Notes: generated by a model not told the origin, from the letters alone. A stretch of DNA of 64,000 nt from Lachnospiraceae bacterium (GCA_017432565.1 JAFRIW010000028.1:81528-145527), one strand, 5' to 3'; counted from the stretch's first letter, positions 26,048 through 36,538 are shown. A program made the numbers and translations.

Positions 26048-27148
26048 TCAGACATACAGCCGCCGGATCATGTTCAGCCACAACAGCCCCTGAATCCGCA
26101 TACAATTCATAAATCCGGCCGGTCCGGTCTTCACCTTTCCGCTCAGATACAGCGGGATCACCTTTCCCGCACGCTCGTCGGACACGTCAAAGCACGCCTC
26201 CTCCGGAATCGGATCTTTCTGGACCGGAAGGCCGTATTTTGCCGCCGCGTCCTGTGCTTTTGCCCGCTCCGTCAGGGCTCTTCCTCTTTCAAGCCCCTTT
26301 TCATAGGCCTCGCTCAGGCCCTTTTTCCCGAAATACCTGCGCTTTACCGCAATGCCCAGATGAAACAGCGGCGCATTGAGCGCATACTGCACGCCCGGCA
26401 GGTTTTTGTACAGAAGATAATAATTATTCCCGGAGGTCAGCACCTCCTTGAAGGCACTGTAGGTCCCGCCGGTCGAAGCCGAGCCCGCGTGATAAACCAG
26501 GGCCTGCGGCTCATAATAATTCCGGAAGCCGAAGCGCTGCGCCCGAAAGCCCAGATCCACGTCCTCCAGATAGCAGAAGTGCCGCTCGTCAAAATATCCG
26601 ATGACATCGAACACACTTCTTCTGTAAACGGCAGCGCCCGCACAGGCGGAAAAAATACCGCAGGGCTTCATGTACCTGTCCGCGCTTTTTCCCTTTCCCC
26701 GCGCGAAGGCCCAGCCCAGCGCACAGTAAAGATCGCCCGCGTCGTCAAGCAGCTCCGGTTCGCCCTGCTCCCGGTGCATCCGGATCATTCTGGCCTGAAC
26801 ACTGAACGCCCGCGGTCTCTTCTCAATTGCCTCCAGCAGCTTTTCCACGCAGTCCGGCGCCATCGTCGTATCGTCGTTGAGCAGCATCACGTATTCCGTC
26901 CGGGTCACGTGAATGCCGGTATTGCAGGCATGGCAAAATCCGGTGTTGGCGCCAAGCTCCATCACACGGACTGCTTCGAACTCCTCCCGGATCCGCTGCA
27001 CACTGCCGTCTGTCGAACCGTTGTCCACCACGATCACTTCGCAGGGGACTGTCTGGGACATCACACAGCGAAGGCAGTTTTCAATATATTTTATTCCATT
27101 ATAATTCGGTATGACAACCGTAACCCGTTTCGCCTGATCTGGTTTCAC
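26048..27148 (-). CDS. GT2 glycosyltransferase, WbbL-like
   Basis: A 366-residue family 2 enzyme with VVIPNYNGIKYIENCL, VVDNGSTDGS and MLLNDDT, followed by the second-half motifs ACAGAAVYRR and FYLEDVDLGFRAQ. This arrangement is typical of rhamnosyltransferases. The start is a GTG that overlaps the upstream stop (GTGA). It extends a lipid-linked glycan in the cytoplasm. The acceptor and linkage are not predictable. Confidence 0.88.
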   Translation of the reverse strand: MKPDQAKRVTVVIPNYNGIKYIENCLRCVMSQTVPCEVIVVDNGSTDGSVQRIREEFEAVRVMELGANTGFCHACNTGIHVTRTEYVMLLNDDTTMAPDCVEKLLEAIEKRPRAFSVQARMIRMHREQGEPELLDDAGDLYCALGWAFARGKGKSADRYMKPCGIFSACAGAAVYRRSVFDVIGYFDERHFCYLEDVDLGFRAQRFGFRNYYEPQALVYHAGSASTGGTYSAFKEVLTSGNNYYLLYKNLPGVQYALNAPLFHLGIAVKRRYFGKKGLSEAYEKGLERGRALTERAKAQDAAAKYGLPVQKDPIPEEACFDVSDERAGKVIPLYLSGKVKTGPAGFMNCMRIQGLLWLNMIRRLYV

Positions 27149-28515
27149 TGCTGTACCGTCTTCGTCATGGTCGGCTCAAAGACCGTCCGGTAGCCCATCA
27201 GCCGCGCCCGGTGGCAGAATTCGATGCTTCTGCTCCTGAGCTGTTCACCGCCCTGCATGATATGGTCCTCGTAGGCGGCGCCGAAAATTTCCTGATACAG
27301 GGGCTTCAGTTCCGGGCGGATCTCCATGCAGCGCGCGTCGACCGCCACCGCCGTCTGGCGCGTGTCGGCGCGGTGCATCGGCCCGCTCTCCATGGCATGC
27401 AGCCCCTCAAAGGCCACATTTCCCTTTTCATCCATCATTCCGCCGACAATCCGGCCTTTGCGGTCCAGCACCTTTCCGCCGATCACGCCGACCTCTCCCC
27501 GCGCGGAGAACAGGTCCGGAAGATACTGAATATCGTAAAAGCCTCTGTGTCTGGAATGTGTGACTTTCGCGCGGATTCCGCAGGCGGCAAGATGCTCCTC
27601 GAGCGCCGCTTTGCCGGCTTCATATGCGTAGTCCTTGCTGCCGGGGTTCCCCGCCGTGGAAGCGGCGTGGGTTCTCCAGTGATAAAGCACCTTCGGAATA
27701 TGCGCGATATAAGACTTCGGGGCGCGCAGAAGCAGGTCGTAATCCTGCGCCCCGTCGTATTTGCTGCGCAGCTGCAGGGCCAGAAACAGTTCCCGTTTCA
27801 TGACCAGCAGGTGGCAGATATAGTTGTTGGAAAGAAAATACTCCTCGTTGAAATCCGGCTTCCGGTTCGGTTCAAAGAAATGCTGTGCCGTCTCGTCGCA
27901 CTTGTCTTCATCCGAATAAAGAATTTCCGGGCTGCTCAGCCGGATTGCCGCCGCCGCTTCATACAGCGCATCCGGTGTCAGCAGGTCATCATAATCAAGC
28001 AGTGCGATATAATCGCCGGCAGCGTGGGCTGCTGCCGCGTTGGTGTTGGCTGAAATACCGCCGTTGGCCGGAAGATGTACATAATGAAAACGGTCATCCC
28101 CCAGATCGTTTAAGATCTGCTCCGCCTCCGGGCGCACCTCTTCTTCATAGTTTTCCGCCTGCACTTCCGTCCGGGAGAGCAGAGAGCTTCTGCCGGTAAT
28201 GCGGACAGCCTCTGACGCGTCGGCCAGAATCAGCTCCCAGCGCGGATACGTCTGTGCTGCCACCGAGTCCAGCATCTCTTTTAAAAAGACCGGGTTCGGC
28301 AGATAAGAGGGCACAAGAATACTGAACAGCGGACCGTCCGTCCACTGCTTCGCATCCTTACGCTGCTTTTCCAGTATTTCCGGGGAGGGCGTTTCATACA
28401 CGTAGGGAGTGCTGCGGCGCTGCCGCAGCCGCTCCCCTGCCGCATAATATGTCTCCTTCAGGCCGTTCCGCATTGCATAGCGGATCGTTTTTTCCAGATC
28501 TTCCCGAAAGCTCAA
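27145..28515 (-). CDS. GT2 glycosyltransferase
   Basis: This 456-residue protein has a GT2 domain from about residue 70: SILVPSYLPNP, GGISANTNAAAAHAAGDY and the DxD region LLDYDDLL. NYICHLLVMKR and YDGAQDYDLLLR follow, and these are also seen in the neighbouring 676-residue enzyme, showing the two are related. The start is TTG with AGGA just upstream. It is coupled to the next gene by a 4-base overlap and follows the phosphoglucomutase by 14 nt. Confidence 0.88.
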   Translation of the reverse strand: MSFREDLEKTIRYAMRNGLKETYYAAGERLRQRRSTPYVYETPSPEILEKQRKDAKQWTDGPLFSILVPSYLPNPVFLKEMLDSVAAQTYPRWELILADASEAVRITGRSSLLSRTEVQAENYEEEVRPEAEQILNDLGDDRFHYVHLPANGGISANTNAAAAHAAGDYIALLDYDDLLTPDALYEAAAAIRLSSPEILYSDEDKCDETAQHFFEPNRKPDFNEEYFLSNNYICHLLVMKRELFLALQLRSKYDGAQDYDLLLRAPKSYIAHIPKVLYHWRTHAASTAGNPGSKDYAYEAGKAALEEHLAACGIRAKVTHSRHRGFYDIQYLPDLFSARGEVGVIGGKVLDRKGRIVGGMMDEKGNVAFEGLHAMESGPMHRADTRQTAVAVDARCMEIRPELKPLYQEIFGAAYEDHIMQGGEQLRSRSIEFCHRARLMGYRTVFEPTMTKTVQQ

Positions 28516-28529
28516 TCGATCCTACCTTT

Positions 28530-30254
28530 TCAGATGAGTGCCTTGACAGCCTCCGTGAGCTCTTCAACCAGCTTCTCGGCGTCTTCGAGGCTCGTTCCCT
28601 TGACGCCCATGTAGAACTTGATCTTCGGCTCGGTGCCGGAAGGTCTCGCGCAGCACCATGCATTGTCGGACAGGTCAAAATACAGCACGTTGGACTTCGG
28701 AAGTCCTGTGGTGGTCTCGGTTCCGTCCGCCTTCTTCACATAATCTCTCTGGTAATCCCTGAACTCCAGGACATCCCAGTGAGCGAAAGAAGTCGGCGGG
28801 TTATTGCGGATTTTGTCCATCAGAGCGGAAATCTTCTCCGCGCCGTCCGCGCCGGGCATCGTGATGGTGTACTGGGTCTCCTTGAAGTACCCGTATTTCT
28901 CGTAGATGTTGATCATCTGATCCCACAGCGTCAGGCCCTGCTTCTTATAGAAGGCCGCCGCCTCACAGAGCATCATGACTGCCGCCGGTGCATCCTTGTC
29001 GCGCACGTGCGTACCGGGCAGGCATCCGTAGGACTCTTCCAGACCGAAGACATAGTTGTAGCTGTGCTCCTGCTCGAAGATCTTGATCTGCTCGCCGATA
29101 TACTTGAAGCCGGTCAGGCACTCCTTGTAATACAGTCCGTAATTCTCCGCGATCAGCCGCGCCAGGTTGGTGGTCACGATCGTGGTGACAAAAGCCGGAT
29201 TCTCGGGCATTGTACCGGTCTTCGTCCGCTCGCTGAGGATGTATTCTCCGATCAGCATGCCGGACATGTTGCCGGTGAAGCCGATGTACTCGCCGGTCTT
29301 CGTGTCTTTCGCATAGATACCGAGACGGTCCGCGTCGGGGTCGGTCGCAAGAACGATGTCCGCATCCTTCTCCTTCGCAAGGCGCAGCGCATACGTGAAG
29401 GCCTTGGGATCTTCCGGATTCGGATAATCGAGGGTCGTGAAATGTCCGTCCGGCTCTTCCTGCTCCGGAACGACAAAGACGTGCTTGAAGCCCAGCTCCT
29501 TCAGAACGCGGGTGACGGGCACGAGGCCTGCGCCGTGGAACGGCGTGTATACGATCCGGATATCTTCCGCCATCTCACGGATCACATCGGGATGAATAAT
29601 CTGCTTCTTGAGCGCTTCCATGTAAGCGTCGTCAACTTCCTTGCCGAAATAGACCAGAAGGCCTGCTGCCAGTGCATCTTCCTCCGACATGGTCTTCACA
29701 TCATTGTAATCCGTGACGGCGTTGACTTCTGCGATGATGCCGTTGTCGTGCGGCGGCGTCACCTGTGCGCCGTCCTCCCAGTAAGCCTTGTAGCCGTTAT
29801 ACTCCGGCGGGTTGTGGCTCGCCGTGATCTCTACGCCGGCCTGGCATCCGAAATAGCGGATGGCGAAGGACTCCTGCGGAACAGAGCGCAGTGTGTCGGA
29901 CAGATATGCCTTGATGCCGTTGGCCGCGAGGCACAGTGCCGTCTCTTTGGCAAATTCCGGAGACATGATCCGGCAGTCGTAGGAAATCGCGACACCCTTC
30001 TTGGGATCGCCGTTCTTCAAGATATAGTTGGCCAGGCCCTGGGTTGCCTTGCGGACAGTGTAGATATTCATGCGGTTTGTGCCCGCGCCGATGACGCCGC
30101 GCAGACCGCCCGTTCCGAATGCAAGGTCCTTATAAAACCGGTCCTCGACCTCTTTTTCATCGTTCCGGATCGCGAGCAGTTCCTGCTTTGTCGCATCGTC
30201 AAAATACGGATCGCTCGTCCAGTACGCGAATTGTTCCTGAATTCTGTCTCCCAT
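28530..30254 (-). CDS. phosphoglucomutase/phosphomannomutase (alpha-D-phosphohexomutase)
   Basis: The 574-residue protein has FGTGGLRG near the start, the phosphoserine loop TASHNPPEYNGYK, the metal loop DPDADRLG and the C-terminal phosphate-binding RPSGTEPKIKFY. It is close in size and motifs to Bacillus PgcA. It interconverts glucose 6-phosphate and glucose 1-phosphate, supplying the UDP- and dTDP-sugars used by the surrounding genes. AAGGAGG precedes the ATG. Mannose specificity cannot be excluded. Confidence 0.94.
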   Translation of the reverse strand: MGDRIQEQFAYWTSDPYFDDATKQELLAIRNDEKEVEDRFYKDLAFGTGGLRGVIGAGTNRMNIYTVRKATQGLANYILKNGDPKKGVAISYDCRIMSPEFAKETALCLAANGIKAYLSDTLRSVPQESFAIRYFGCQAGVEITASHNPPEYNGYKAYWEDGAQVTPPHDNGIIAEVNAVTDYNDVKTMSEEDALAAGLLVYFGKEVDDAYMEALKKQIIHPDVIREMAEDIRIVYTPFHGAGLVPVTRVLKELGFKHVFVVPEQEEPDGHFTTLDYPNPEDPKAFTYALRLAKEKDADIVLATDPDADRLGIYAKDTKTGEYIGFTGNMSGMLIGEYILSERTKTGTMPENPAFVTTIVTTNLARLIAENYGLYYKECLTGFKYIGEQIKIFEQEHSYNYVFGLEESYGCLPGTHVRDKDAPAAVMMLCEAAAFYKKQGLTLWDQMINIYEKYGYFKETQYTITMPGADGAEKISALMDKIRNNPPTSFAHWDVLEFRDYQRDYVKKADGTETTTGLPKSNVLYFDLSDNAWCCARPSGTEPKIKFYMGVKGTSLEDAEKLVEELTEAVKALI

Positions 30255-30299
30255 AATCAGTACCCTCCTTGTTTGTTGTAAATTGATCGTTTTTGCTTT

Positions 30300-32330
30300 T
30301 CAGTCCTGTACTTTCAGGCTGTAATCACTTCGGTCAAGCGTGAAGTTCGGATTATAATACGGATCCCCCTTCTCCAGCACTTCCTTCCACTTCGTGCGGA
30401 AGTGCTCCGACTCCTCGTTGTAGCGCTGCGCCTTTTCACCCGCATCGTCCAGACCGCGGGAAACCGACTCATAGTGGAAGAGCTCCGAAAACGGCGTGAA
30501 GACGTTCAGATAGCCCATCTCCCGCAGCTTCAGACACAGATCCACATCGTTCAATGAGACCGCAAACGACTCATCGAGGCCGCCCGCTTCCTCAAACAAA
30601 GCCTTTTTCACCATCAGGCACGCGCCGGTCACGGCGGACACATTCTGCGCGTAGCACAGTCTGCCCATGTAGCCGAGATTTTCCCTTCTCTGCCGGTAAT
30701 GGGTGTGGCCGGCTGTGCGGTGTGCGCCCAGTCCGATCACGATGCCTGCGTGCTGAATCGTCTTGTCCGGATAATAGAGCTTGCCGCCCACGGCAGCCAC
30801 ATCCGGGCGCTGCGCATACATCAGGAGCTCCTCAATCCAGTTAACGGAGATCACCTGTGTATCATTATTCAATAACAGTATATATTCTCCGGAAGCTTTC
30901 TGCACCCCGAGATTGTTAATCCGGGAGTAATTGAACGGCTGAGCCGCTCCGCGCACGGCGGGGTCAAAATCCGCCCCGTCCCGGTCTGCGTCGATGATCC
31001 GGATTCTGTCCTTGTACGGCCCGGACAGCAGTTCGCTGTAATAGCGCAGCGCCGCCTCCTCGCTCGTTCCGTTCTCGACAATGATGATCTCGAAATTGTC
31101 ATAGGTCGATTTGTCCAGAATCGACGTGATGCAGCGCCGCAGATCCTCTTCGTGATCGCGGCTCGGGATCACGATGGAAACCTTCGGATTTCCGATGATC
31201 TCATAGGTGATTTTAAAAATCGTCTCAAACGCCCGCGTCGACGTGATTTTGAAATTCTTATAGCCGTGGCGCCGCAGATGATCCGCAACCGCTCCTTTGG
31301 CCGCGTCGATCGCGTAGGTCTTGGCCGCGATATTGCCGGCCGTGGAGCCGGAGTGAGACCTCCAGTAATACAGAAGCTTCGGGACGTGGACGATTTTGCG
31401 CGCCTTATCGGTCAGACGCAGAATCATGTCGTGGTCCTGGCTGCCGTCAAACTCGGACCGGTACAGGTCCTCTCCCTCCAGAAGCGTCCGGGCAAAACAC
31501 GACAGGTGGCAGATGTAATTGTTGGCCCGCAGATTGTCGATCGCGTAGTCCGGCTTGAAATGGATGGTCACAAACTTGTTCAGATCCGTGTCGCGGAAGG
31601 TCGTCTCGTCGCAGTACAGATAGTCCGCGTCCTGCTCGTTGATGACCTTCACGTACTCATACAGAACGGAAGGATGCAGGTAATCATCGTGATCGAAAGG
31701 CGCGATGAACTCGCCGGTGGAAATGGCCAGACATGCGTTGGTGTTCGCCGAAATACCGCCGTTTTTCTCCAGCTTCGTGTAGACGATCCGCTCTCTCAGA
31801 TTATCATCCCGGCTGCGGTACTCCTCGACGATATCGTGCACATAGGCGTGCTCCGCGTCCGACCCGTCCGCCAGGCACAGCTGCCAGTTGGGATAGGTCT
31901 GGTTCACCACGGAATCAATCATGTCCTTTAAATAATTCCGCGGCGTGTTGTAGAGCGGCACCAGAATCGAGATGAGCACCTGCCGCTCAAAAGAGGCGCT
32001 CTCCTGCATCTGCCGGGCGCGCTCCGCCTCATCCGGAAAGCTTGCGGTTCCGTAGCCCTTCACCGCCTGCTTCTCCCGGATTTTGTACTGAATTTTCTTC
32101 ACGACGCCTTTCGCATCGCCCTGATTGCGGACCCGATCCACCTGACGCTGCACAAAGTGATACGCGCTTCTGGCCGGCCCCGAAGCCTTCCAGAGCGGAT
32201 TGTTCTTGATCCGGTTCAGCTTGAACTCCAGGTCGTCCACCTGATCTTCCAGCTGCGCTACGCGGTCCGCCAGATACGCCGACTTGACGCGCTCCTTCTC
32301 ATACTCTTCCTGATAATTGATCTCTTCCAT
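30300..32330 (-). CDS. tandem-domain GT2 glycosyltransferase
   Basis: A 676-residue protein with an N-terminal coiled coil (about 5-45, RVAQLEDQVDDLEFKL) and two GT2 domains. The first begins about residue 119 (ISILVPLYNTPRNYL, with FDHDDYL). The second begins about 388 (VSIVIPSRDHEEDLR, VENGTSEEA, LLNNDTQ). Two catalytic domains suggest it adds two residues, or alternates linkages in a repeat unit. It abuts the next glycosyltransferase by 6 nt. Confidence 0.9.
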   Translation of the reverse strand: MEEINYQEEYEKERVKSAYLADRVAQLEDQVDDLEFKLNRIKNNPLWKASGPARSAYHFVQRQVDRVRNQGDAKGVVKKIQYKIREKQAVKGYGTASFPDEAERARQMQESASFERQVLISILVPLYNTPRNYLKDMIDSVVNQTYPNWQLCLADGSDAEHAYVHDIVEEYRSRDDNLRERIVYTKLEKNGGISANTNACLAISTGEFIAPFDHDDYLHPSVLYEYVKVINEQDADYLYCDETTFRDTDLNKFVTIHFKPDYAIDNLRANNYICHLSCFARTLLEGEDLYRSEFDGSQDHDMILRLTDKARKIVHVPKLLYYWRSHSGSTAGNIAAKTYAIDAAKGAVADHLRRHGYKNFKITSTRAFETIFKITYEIIGNPKVSIVIPSRDHEEDLRRCITSILDKSTYDNFEIIIVENGTSEEAALRYYSELLSGPYKDRIRIIDADRDGADFDPAVRGAAQPFNYSRINNLGVQKASGEYILLLNNDTQVISVNWIEELLMYAQRPDVAAVGGKLYYPDKTIQHAGIVIGLGAHRTAGHTHYRQRRENLGYMGRLCYAQNVSAVTGACLMVKKALFEEAGGLDESFAVSLNDVDLCLKLREMGYLNVFTPFSELFHYESVSRGLDDAGEKAQRYNEESEHFRTKWKEVLEKGDPYYNPNFTLDRSDYSLKVQD

Positions 32331-32336
32331 AGCCCC

Positions 32337-34409
32337 TCATTGAATTTTCAAGTACACATCCGACCACGCCGCAATCCTGCCCCGGCCGGTCTTGTCCTGC
32401 GCCAGCATGCCGACCACATAGCTGCCCGCCGGCAGGGAATGTGCCGGGATCACACAGGCAAAACCTGTCAGCTTGTCGTGGATCTGGTCTGTCAGGTTTC
32501 TCGCAATATCCGGGCGGTAGACGTTGTCCACCGGCACTTCGTAGACGGTGGTGCCGTCCTCTGCCCGAAGCAGCAGGGTCCGGTCGTACCACGCGTTGTC
32601 CGATCCGATGACAAAGGAGTAGCCCCGGACATAATAGCCCTTCTCCTCCGGTCCGGCGAAGGGACCGCGGTAATACTCCTGCAGGCTGTTCGCCCCTTCC
32701 ACGCCCAGGCGCAGCACCGGATCAAACCATTTGTCCGGCAGCGCGGAAGTGCGCCTGACGGGAGGCGTCAGCGGAAGTCCTTCCAGAATGGCATCTTCGA
32801 TGCCGATCTCAAAAGTGGTGACCGCCGGATTCTGCGTCATGTACGGATGATAGAACGGGTCCTTTCCGAACAGATCCGGATGTGCCATAAGCAGATTTTC
32901 CTGCTCCTGCGAGAGCCGCAGCGATTTGACCTTGTCCTTGCGGTCATCTCCTCTGCTCAGGGACTCGTGGTGATACAGGTACATATTGTTCCGGACAACG
33001 TTGTAATAGCCCTTTTCATAAATCCGGTAGCACAGGTCGATATCGTTGAAGGCCACCGCAAAGCGCTCCTCATCAAAACCGCCGACCTCTCTGAACAGAT
33101 TGGCCCGGACCATCAGACACGCGCCGGTCACGGCGATGACATTGCGCACGCCTTTGTTATAGCCAAAATACAGCACATCCCGGTTGTCGCAGAACTGCAG
33201 CTTGTGGATCGGGCCGAGACGCACATTAACCACACCCGCGTGCTGGATGATGTCCGATCCGGGATACAGAAGCTTCATGCCCACCGCGCCGACATAAGGC
33301 AGCTTGGCCTTCTCCGAGAGATAGGACAGCCACCCGGGCTTGCGGATTTCAATGTCGTCGTTCAGGAACAGCAGCAGCTCGCCGTTCGCCCTTTCGGCGC
33401 CGAGATTGCACATCCTGGAAAAGTTGAAGGGCATCTCCTGATACAGATAGATCGCACTGCCGTACTCATTGTGCTTCTCTAAAAGCGCCTCTGTCTTCGC
33501 CCGGTTTTCCGGCGAGGATCCGTTGTCCACGATCACCAGCTCATAGGGAGAGGAAATCGTATACTGCTCGATGGTCTGAATGCAGCGGGCCAGAATCTCC
33601 GGGTTGTCCTTGCTGGGAATGATAATGCTGATCAGTCTTGTCGCCGCGGACGCGCTGGAATAGCGGCCGGTCAGCGAGGAGCGGATCAGTCTGGAGTCCC
33701 AGGGCTCCGGTGTCTGGGCGGCGTGGAACAGGATTTCCCGGATGTGGCCGATCGGGAAGCGGTTCTTGTGGCGCTTCTCAAAGCCGCCGTCCGCCTGCGC
33801 AATTCTCAGGCACAGTTTTCCGTAAATCCAGGTGCGCAGAACATCGTCCGGCTCGCGCTCTCTCGCCTCTTTCTCACGCTCCGAATCCCGCTCGATTTTG
33901 GCGCGGTTCTCCACATCCTGCGCCCGCACATCCTGCGGATTGATGATAGAAAGAATCTCGGAGCGGAAGGCGAAGATGCTGCCGAAATAGAAGGTCGAAA
34001 GAAAGGTGTCCGGCGACCAGTCCGGCTTCATCCAGGGATCGCAGAGCTCTCCGTTCTCATCGATCCGGTCCTCGTCTCCGTAGACCAGGTTGATGCGGGG
34101 ATTTTCCGCGAAGAAATCGCTGATCAGCGTTCTCGCCCTGCCGCTTAAATTTCCGTCGTCGTCACAGGCAATGATGATATCCGGCTTCTTTTCGCCGGAC
34201 AGCACGAAGCTGCGCAGGTGGGAATAGCGCACCACCTCCATGGAGAGCTTTTCGCCCTCCGTGTGGTCCTTCTCCTCCAGCTGCTGCTTCAGGACGCGCT
34301 TGTGGACGCGGTACCAGTTCGCGTAGGCCGCTTCCTTGTCCGCAAGCTCCTTTTCATACCGGTCCGCTCTCCGCGCGGAGAGGTACTGCTTGACCTTTTC
34401 CCTGATCAT
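32337..34409 (-). CDS. large GT2 glycosyltransferase with C-terminal beta-rich domain
   Basis: The 690-residue protein has an N-terminal GT-A-like but incomplete domain (IIACDDDGNL, YGDEDRIDENG), then a full GT2 domain from about residue 265 (ISIIIPSKDNPEIL, VDNGSSPE, LFLNDDIE, FAVAFNDIDLCYRI). The C-terminal part (about 535-690) is a beta-rich region without a recognised catalytic motif and may bind sugar. AGGAG lies 6 nt before the ATG, which overlaps the methyltransferase-kinase stop (ATGA). Coupling to that gene suggests the two act on the same polymer. Confidence 0.87.
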   Translation of the reverse strand: MIREKVKQYLSARRADRYEKELADKEAAYANWYRVHKRVLKQQLEEKDHTEGEKLSMEVVRYSHLRSFVLSGEKKPDIIIACDDDGNLSGRARTLISDFFAENPRINLVYGDEDRIDENGELCDPWMKPDWSPDTFLSTFYFGSIFAFRSEILSIINPQDVRAQDVENRAKIERDSEREKEAREREPDDVLRTWIYGKLCLRIAQADGGFEKRHKNRFPIGHIREILFHAAQTPEPWDSRLIRSSLTGRYSSASAATRLISIIIPSKDNPEILARCIQTIEQYTISSPYELVIVDNGSSPENRAKTEALLEKHNEYGSAIYLYQEMPFNFSRMCNLGAERANGELLLFLNDDIEIRKPGWLSYLSEKAKLPYVGAVGMKLLYPGSDIIQHAGVVNVRLGPIHKLQFCDNRDVLYFGYNKGVRNVIAVTGACLMVRANLFREVGGFDEERFAVAFNDIDLCYRIYEKGYYNVVRNNMYLYHHESLSRGDDRKDKVKSLRLSQEQENLLMAHPDLFGKDPFYHPYMTQNPAVTTFEIGIEDAILEGLPLTPPVRRTSALPDKWFDPVLRLGVEGANSLQEYYRGPFAGPEEKGYYVRGYSFVIGSDNAWYDRTLLLRAEDGTTVYEVPVDNVYRPDIARNLTDQIHDKLTGFACVIPAHSLPAGSYVVGMLAQDKTGRGRIAAWSDVYLKIQ

Positions 34410-36538
34410 TGTGTGCTCCTTATCCCGTCCTGACTGATCTGCTCCGAAAGCGTGGCCGGCAGGCCCGCCATCTGCAGCCGGATGCGCAGAACGGCATCTT
34501 TCTTTACGCCGGTCTTCCGGCGAAGCTTATTCATATCCCACACCAGATTCGGATCCTGCGTCGCGAACAGAAAACTGCTCTCTCCCGTCCGGATTCCGTT
34601 GCTCTGGGCATATTTCCTGAATAATTTTGTGTGAGTCTGCAGGTGTTCTTCTCCCGCCGCAGCCCCGTCGGCGCAAAGCTGTGCGCCGCACAGCGCCGCC
34701 ACACACGGACACAGCGCCGGGTCGATCCTGAGTGCCCGCACCGACTCCGGGACCTTCACTTCGAAACAGATCACGCCTTCCTCGCCGTAGTTCTGTTCCA
34801 GGAAGCGGGACTCCTCCTCCCTGAAGCCGTTTCCGGTGTCCGTATAGATCTGCACCGTCGCCAGGTTCACCGCCTGTTTTGCCCGGTTCTTGTCAGCGAG
34901 ATACCCTGCTGCCAGCTCCGCGGGGACAATGACCTTCCCGCCGATCTCATACCGCAGCTCGCCGAGCGCCGTGACCTGGTCCGTCACTTTATCCTGCAGA
35001 AAGTCCTCGCTTTCCTCGTAGGCCGCGGCCTCTGCCGCATTCAGGTGCAGGCGCTCATAGAACGCCTCCTCCCCGATCAGCGCCGCCACGCGGTCTTTCC
35101 GGCTCTCGTCCTCCCTGAACCAGCAGGACAGTGCCCGGATGAGCATGCGGTCCGCCGGAATTGCCGTCTCCTGCGCCCACTCATAATCAATCGCCGTCCA
35201 CTCCTGCGAGCCGTCCGCGTTCTGCCTGACCAGGATATTCGCGAAGATCATATCCGGATCGGCCGCCGGAACATCCTCCCGGTAAGACATATATTCACGA
35301 TAGGTGAGCAGAAGCCGGAAAAGTCCCTCGGTATCCGCTTCCCGGAGGCACTCGTCCAGAAGCTCCGCAAGGCTCCTGCCCGCGACATACGGGAAAACTG
35401 CCGCGCCGCGCGCCGCGTCATACCGGCACGCCGCGATCTGCAGACCGCTCCCCTCAAACCGCTCTGCGAGTTTCCGGCCCATGGCTTCCATCTGCCGCAC
35501 GTGCTCCCGCGCCTCGGGATGCTCCGGCTGCTTTAAGACCTCCTGCCCGGAGATTACTGTGCGGATCCGGTAGCGCGGCGCCCGCTCCGTGGAAAACCTG
35601 CAGTATCTCACTGCCGGCGGCGGGCCGAGAATCACCTCGTAGGAATTGGAAAACACCGGGAATTCTCCCTCCCGGATCACCGCGTCAAACGCCTTCTTCT
35701 CGTCAAAAAGAAGCAGCCGGTCGCGGTCAAAGTTGCGGATATTGTCTGTCAGCTCGCCGCAGGCGGGAAGCCGCCAGTCCGAGTACAGCGTGTGCATCAG
35801 CTTGTAATCCGGATAGGGATAATAGAAGGTGTAATCCCCGGCTCCGCACTGCAGGAAAATCTGCTCAAGGCCCCTTCTTGAGAAGGTCCGGGCCGGCGCA
35901 GAGGGATCCGGATAGCCCTCAATCCCGTCAAAATACCGTCCCGTGTGGTCCTCCGCACAGCCGGCAAAATATTTCATGCCGGTCCGGTTCTCGATGGCAA
36001 TCACGATTCTTCCGCCCGGCTTTCTGTGCCGCAGAAGGCGCCGAAGCTCCTCGTGGAACGGCATCCGGTCGTGTATATACAGTGTGGAGTACTCAAACAC
36101 TCCGATCAGGAAAATATAGTCGTAATCATCGTCCAGGTGCGGTTCGATATCCTCGAAGTTGCCCACCTTGATCTCCAGATTCGCGCAGTCCCTGTTCCGG
36201 TACGCGTTGATCTGGGAGCGGACCTTCGACAGGTCCACGCACGTGATCTCGCCGACCTTTCCGCAGAGCGCGCTCGTAATTGCGCCCGGTCCCGCGCCGA
36301 TCTCCAGGACCTTCTCGGTCCCGCCGAAGGGAAGCCAGCTGACGATATTGCCCCGCTGCGGTGAGAGATGATAAAGGGTGGGCCAGTCTCTGCGCTCCCG
36401 GATAATCCGGTCAAAAGAGGCCGCATCCTCCTTCATGACCAGCTCGAGGAGTTCCTTTTCCACTTCGCCGTCACAGTAAAAATCTTCTCCGGGATACCAG
36501 GTATAATCCAGGGTCACCTGTCCGATTTTTTCCTTCAC
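34406..36538 (-). CDS. SAM methyltransferase fused to a kinase-like domain (WbdD-like architecture)
   Basis: The first 300 residues form a class I methyltransferase: VLEIGAGPGAIT (77-88) is SAM motif I, CVDLS follows, and KPGGRIVIAIEN is a later strand. Residues about 320-500 resemble a small-molecule kinase: VLK with Lys336, a following helix with Glu345, catalytic-loop spacing Asp429-x4-Asn434 (DMIFANIL), and a metal-binding-type IDYE with Asp451. The last 150 residues are beta-rich. Methyltransferase plus kinase is the layout of WbdD, which caps O-antigen chains in E. coli O9a. Here it is translationally coupled (GTGA) to the Wzt exporter subunit. The kinase part is inferred from motifs only. 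Confidence 0.75.
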   Translation of the reverse strand: MKEKIGQVTLDYTWYPGEDFYCDGEVEKELLELVMKEDAASFDRIIRERRDWPTLYHLSPQRGNIVSWLPFGGTEKVLEIGAGPGAITSALCGKVGEITCVDLSKVRSQINAYRNRDCANLEIKVGNFEDIEPHLDDDYDYIFLIGVFEYSTLYIHDRMPFHEELRRLLRHRKPGGRIVIAIENRTGMKYFAGCAEDHTGRYFDGIEGYPDPSAPARTFSRRGLEQIFLQCGAGDYTFYYPYPDYKLMHTLYSDWRLPACGELTDNIRNFDRDRLLLFDEKKAFDAVIREGEFPVFSNSYEVILGPPPAVRYCRFSTERAPRYRIRTVISGQEVLKQPEHPEAREHVRQMEAMGRKLAERFEGSGLQIAACRYDAARGAAVFPYVAGRSLAELLDECLREADTEGLFRLLLTYREYMSYREDVPAADPDMIFANILVRQNADGSQEWTAIDYEWAQETAIPADRMLIRALSCWFREDESRKDRVAALIGEEAFYERLHLNAAEAAAYEESEDFLQDKVTDQVTALGELRYEIGGKVIVPAELAAGYLADKNRAKQAVNLATVQIYTDTGNGFREEESRFLEQNYGEEGVICFEVKVPESVRALRIDPALCPCVAALCGAQLCADGAAAGEEHLQTHTKLFRKYAQSNGIRTGESSFLFATQDPNLVWDMNKLRRKTGVKKDAVLRIRLQMAGLPATLSEQISQDGIRSTQ

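Noticed and set aside
28449..30281. 610-residue plus-strand ORF opposite phosphoglucomutase
   Set aside because: Shadow frame of a protein with all phosphohexomutase motifs. No domain, promoter or ribosome binding site supports it.
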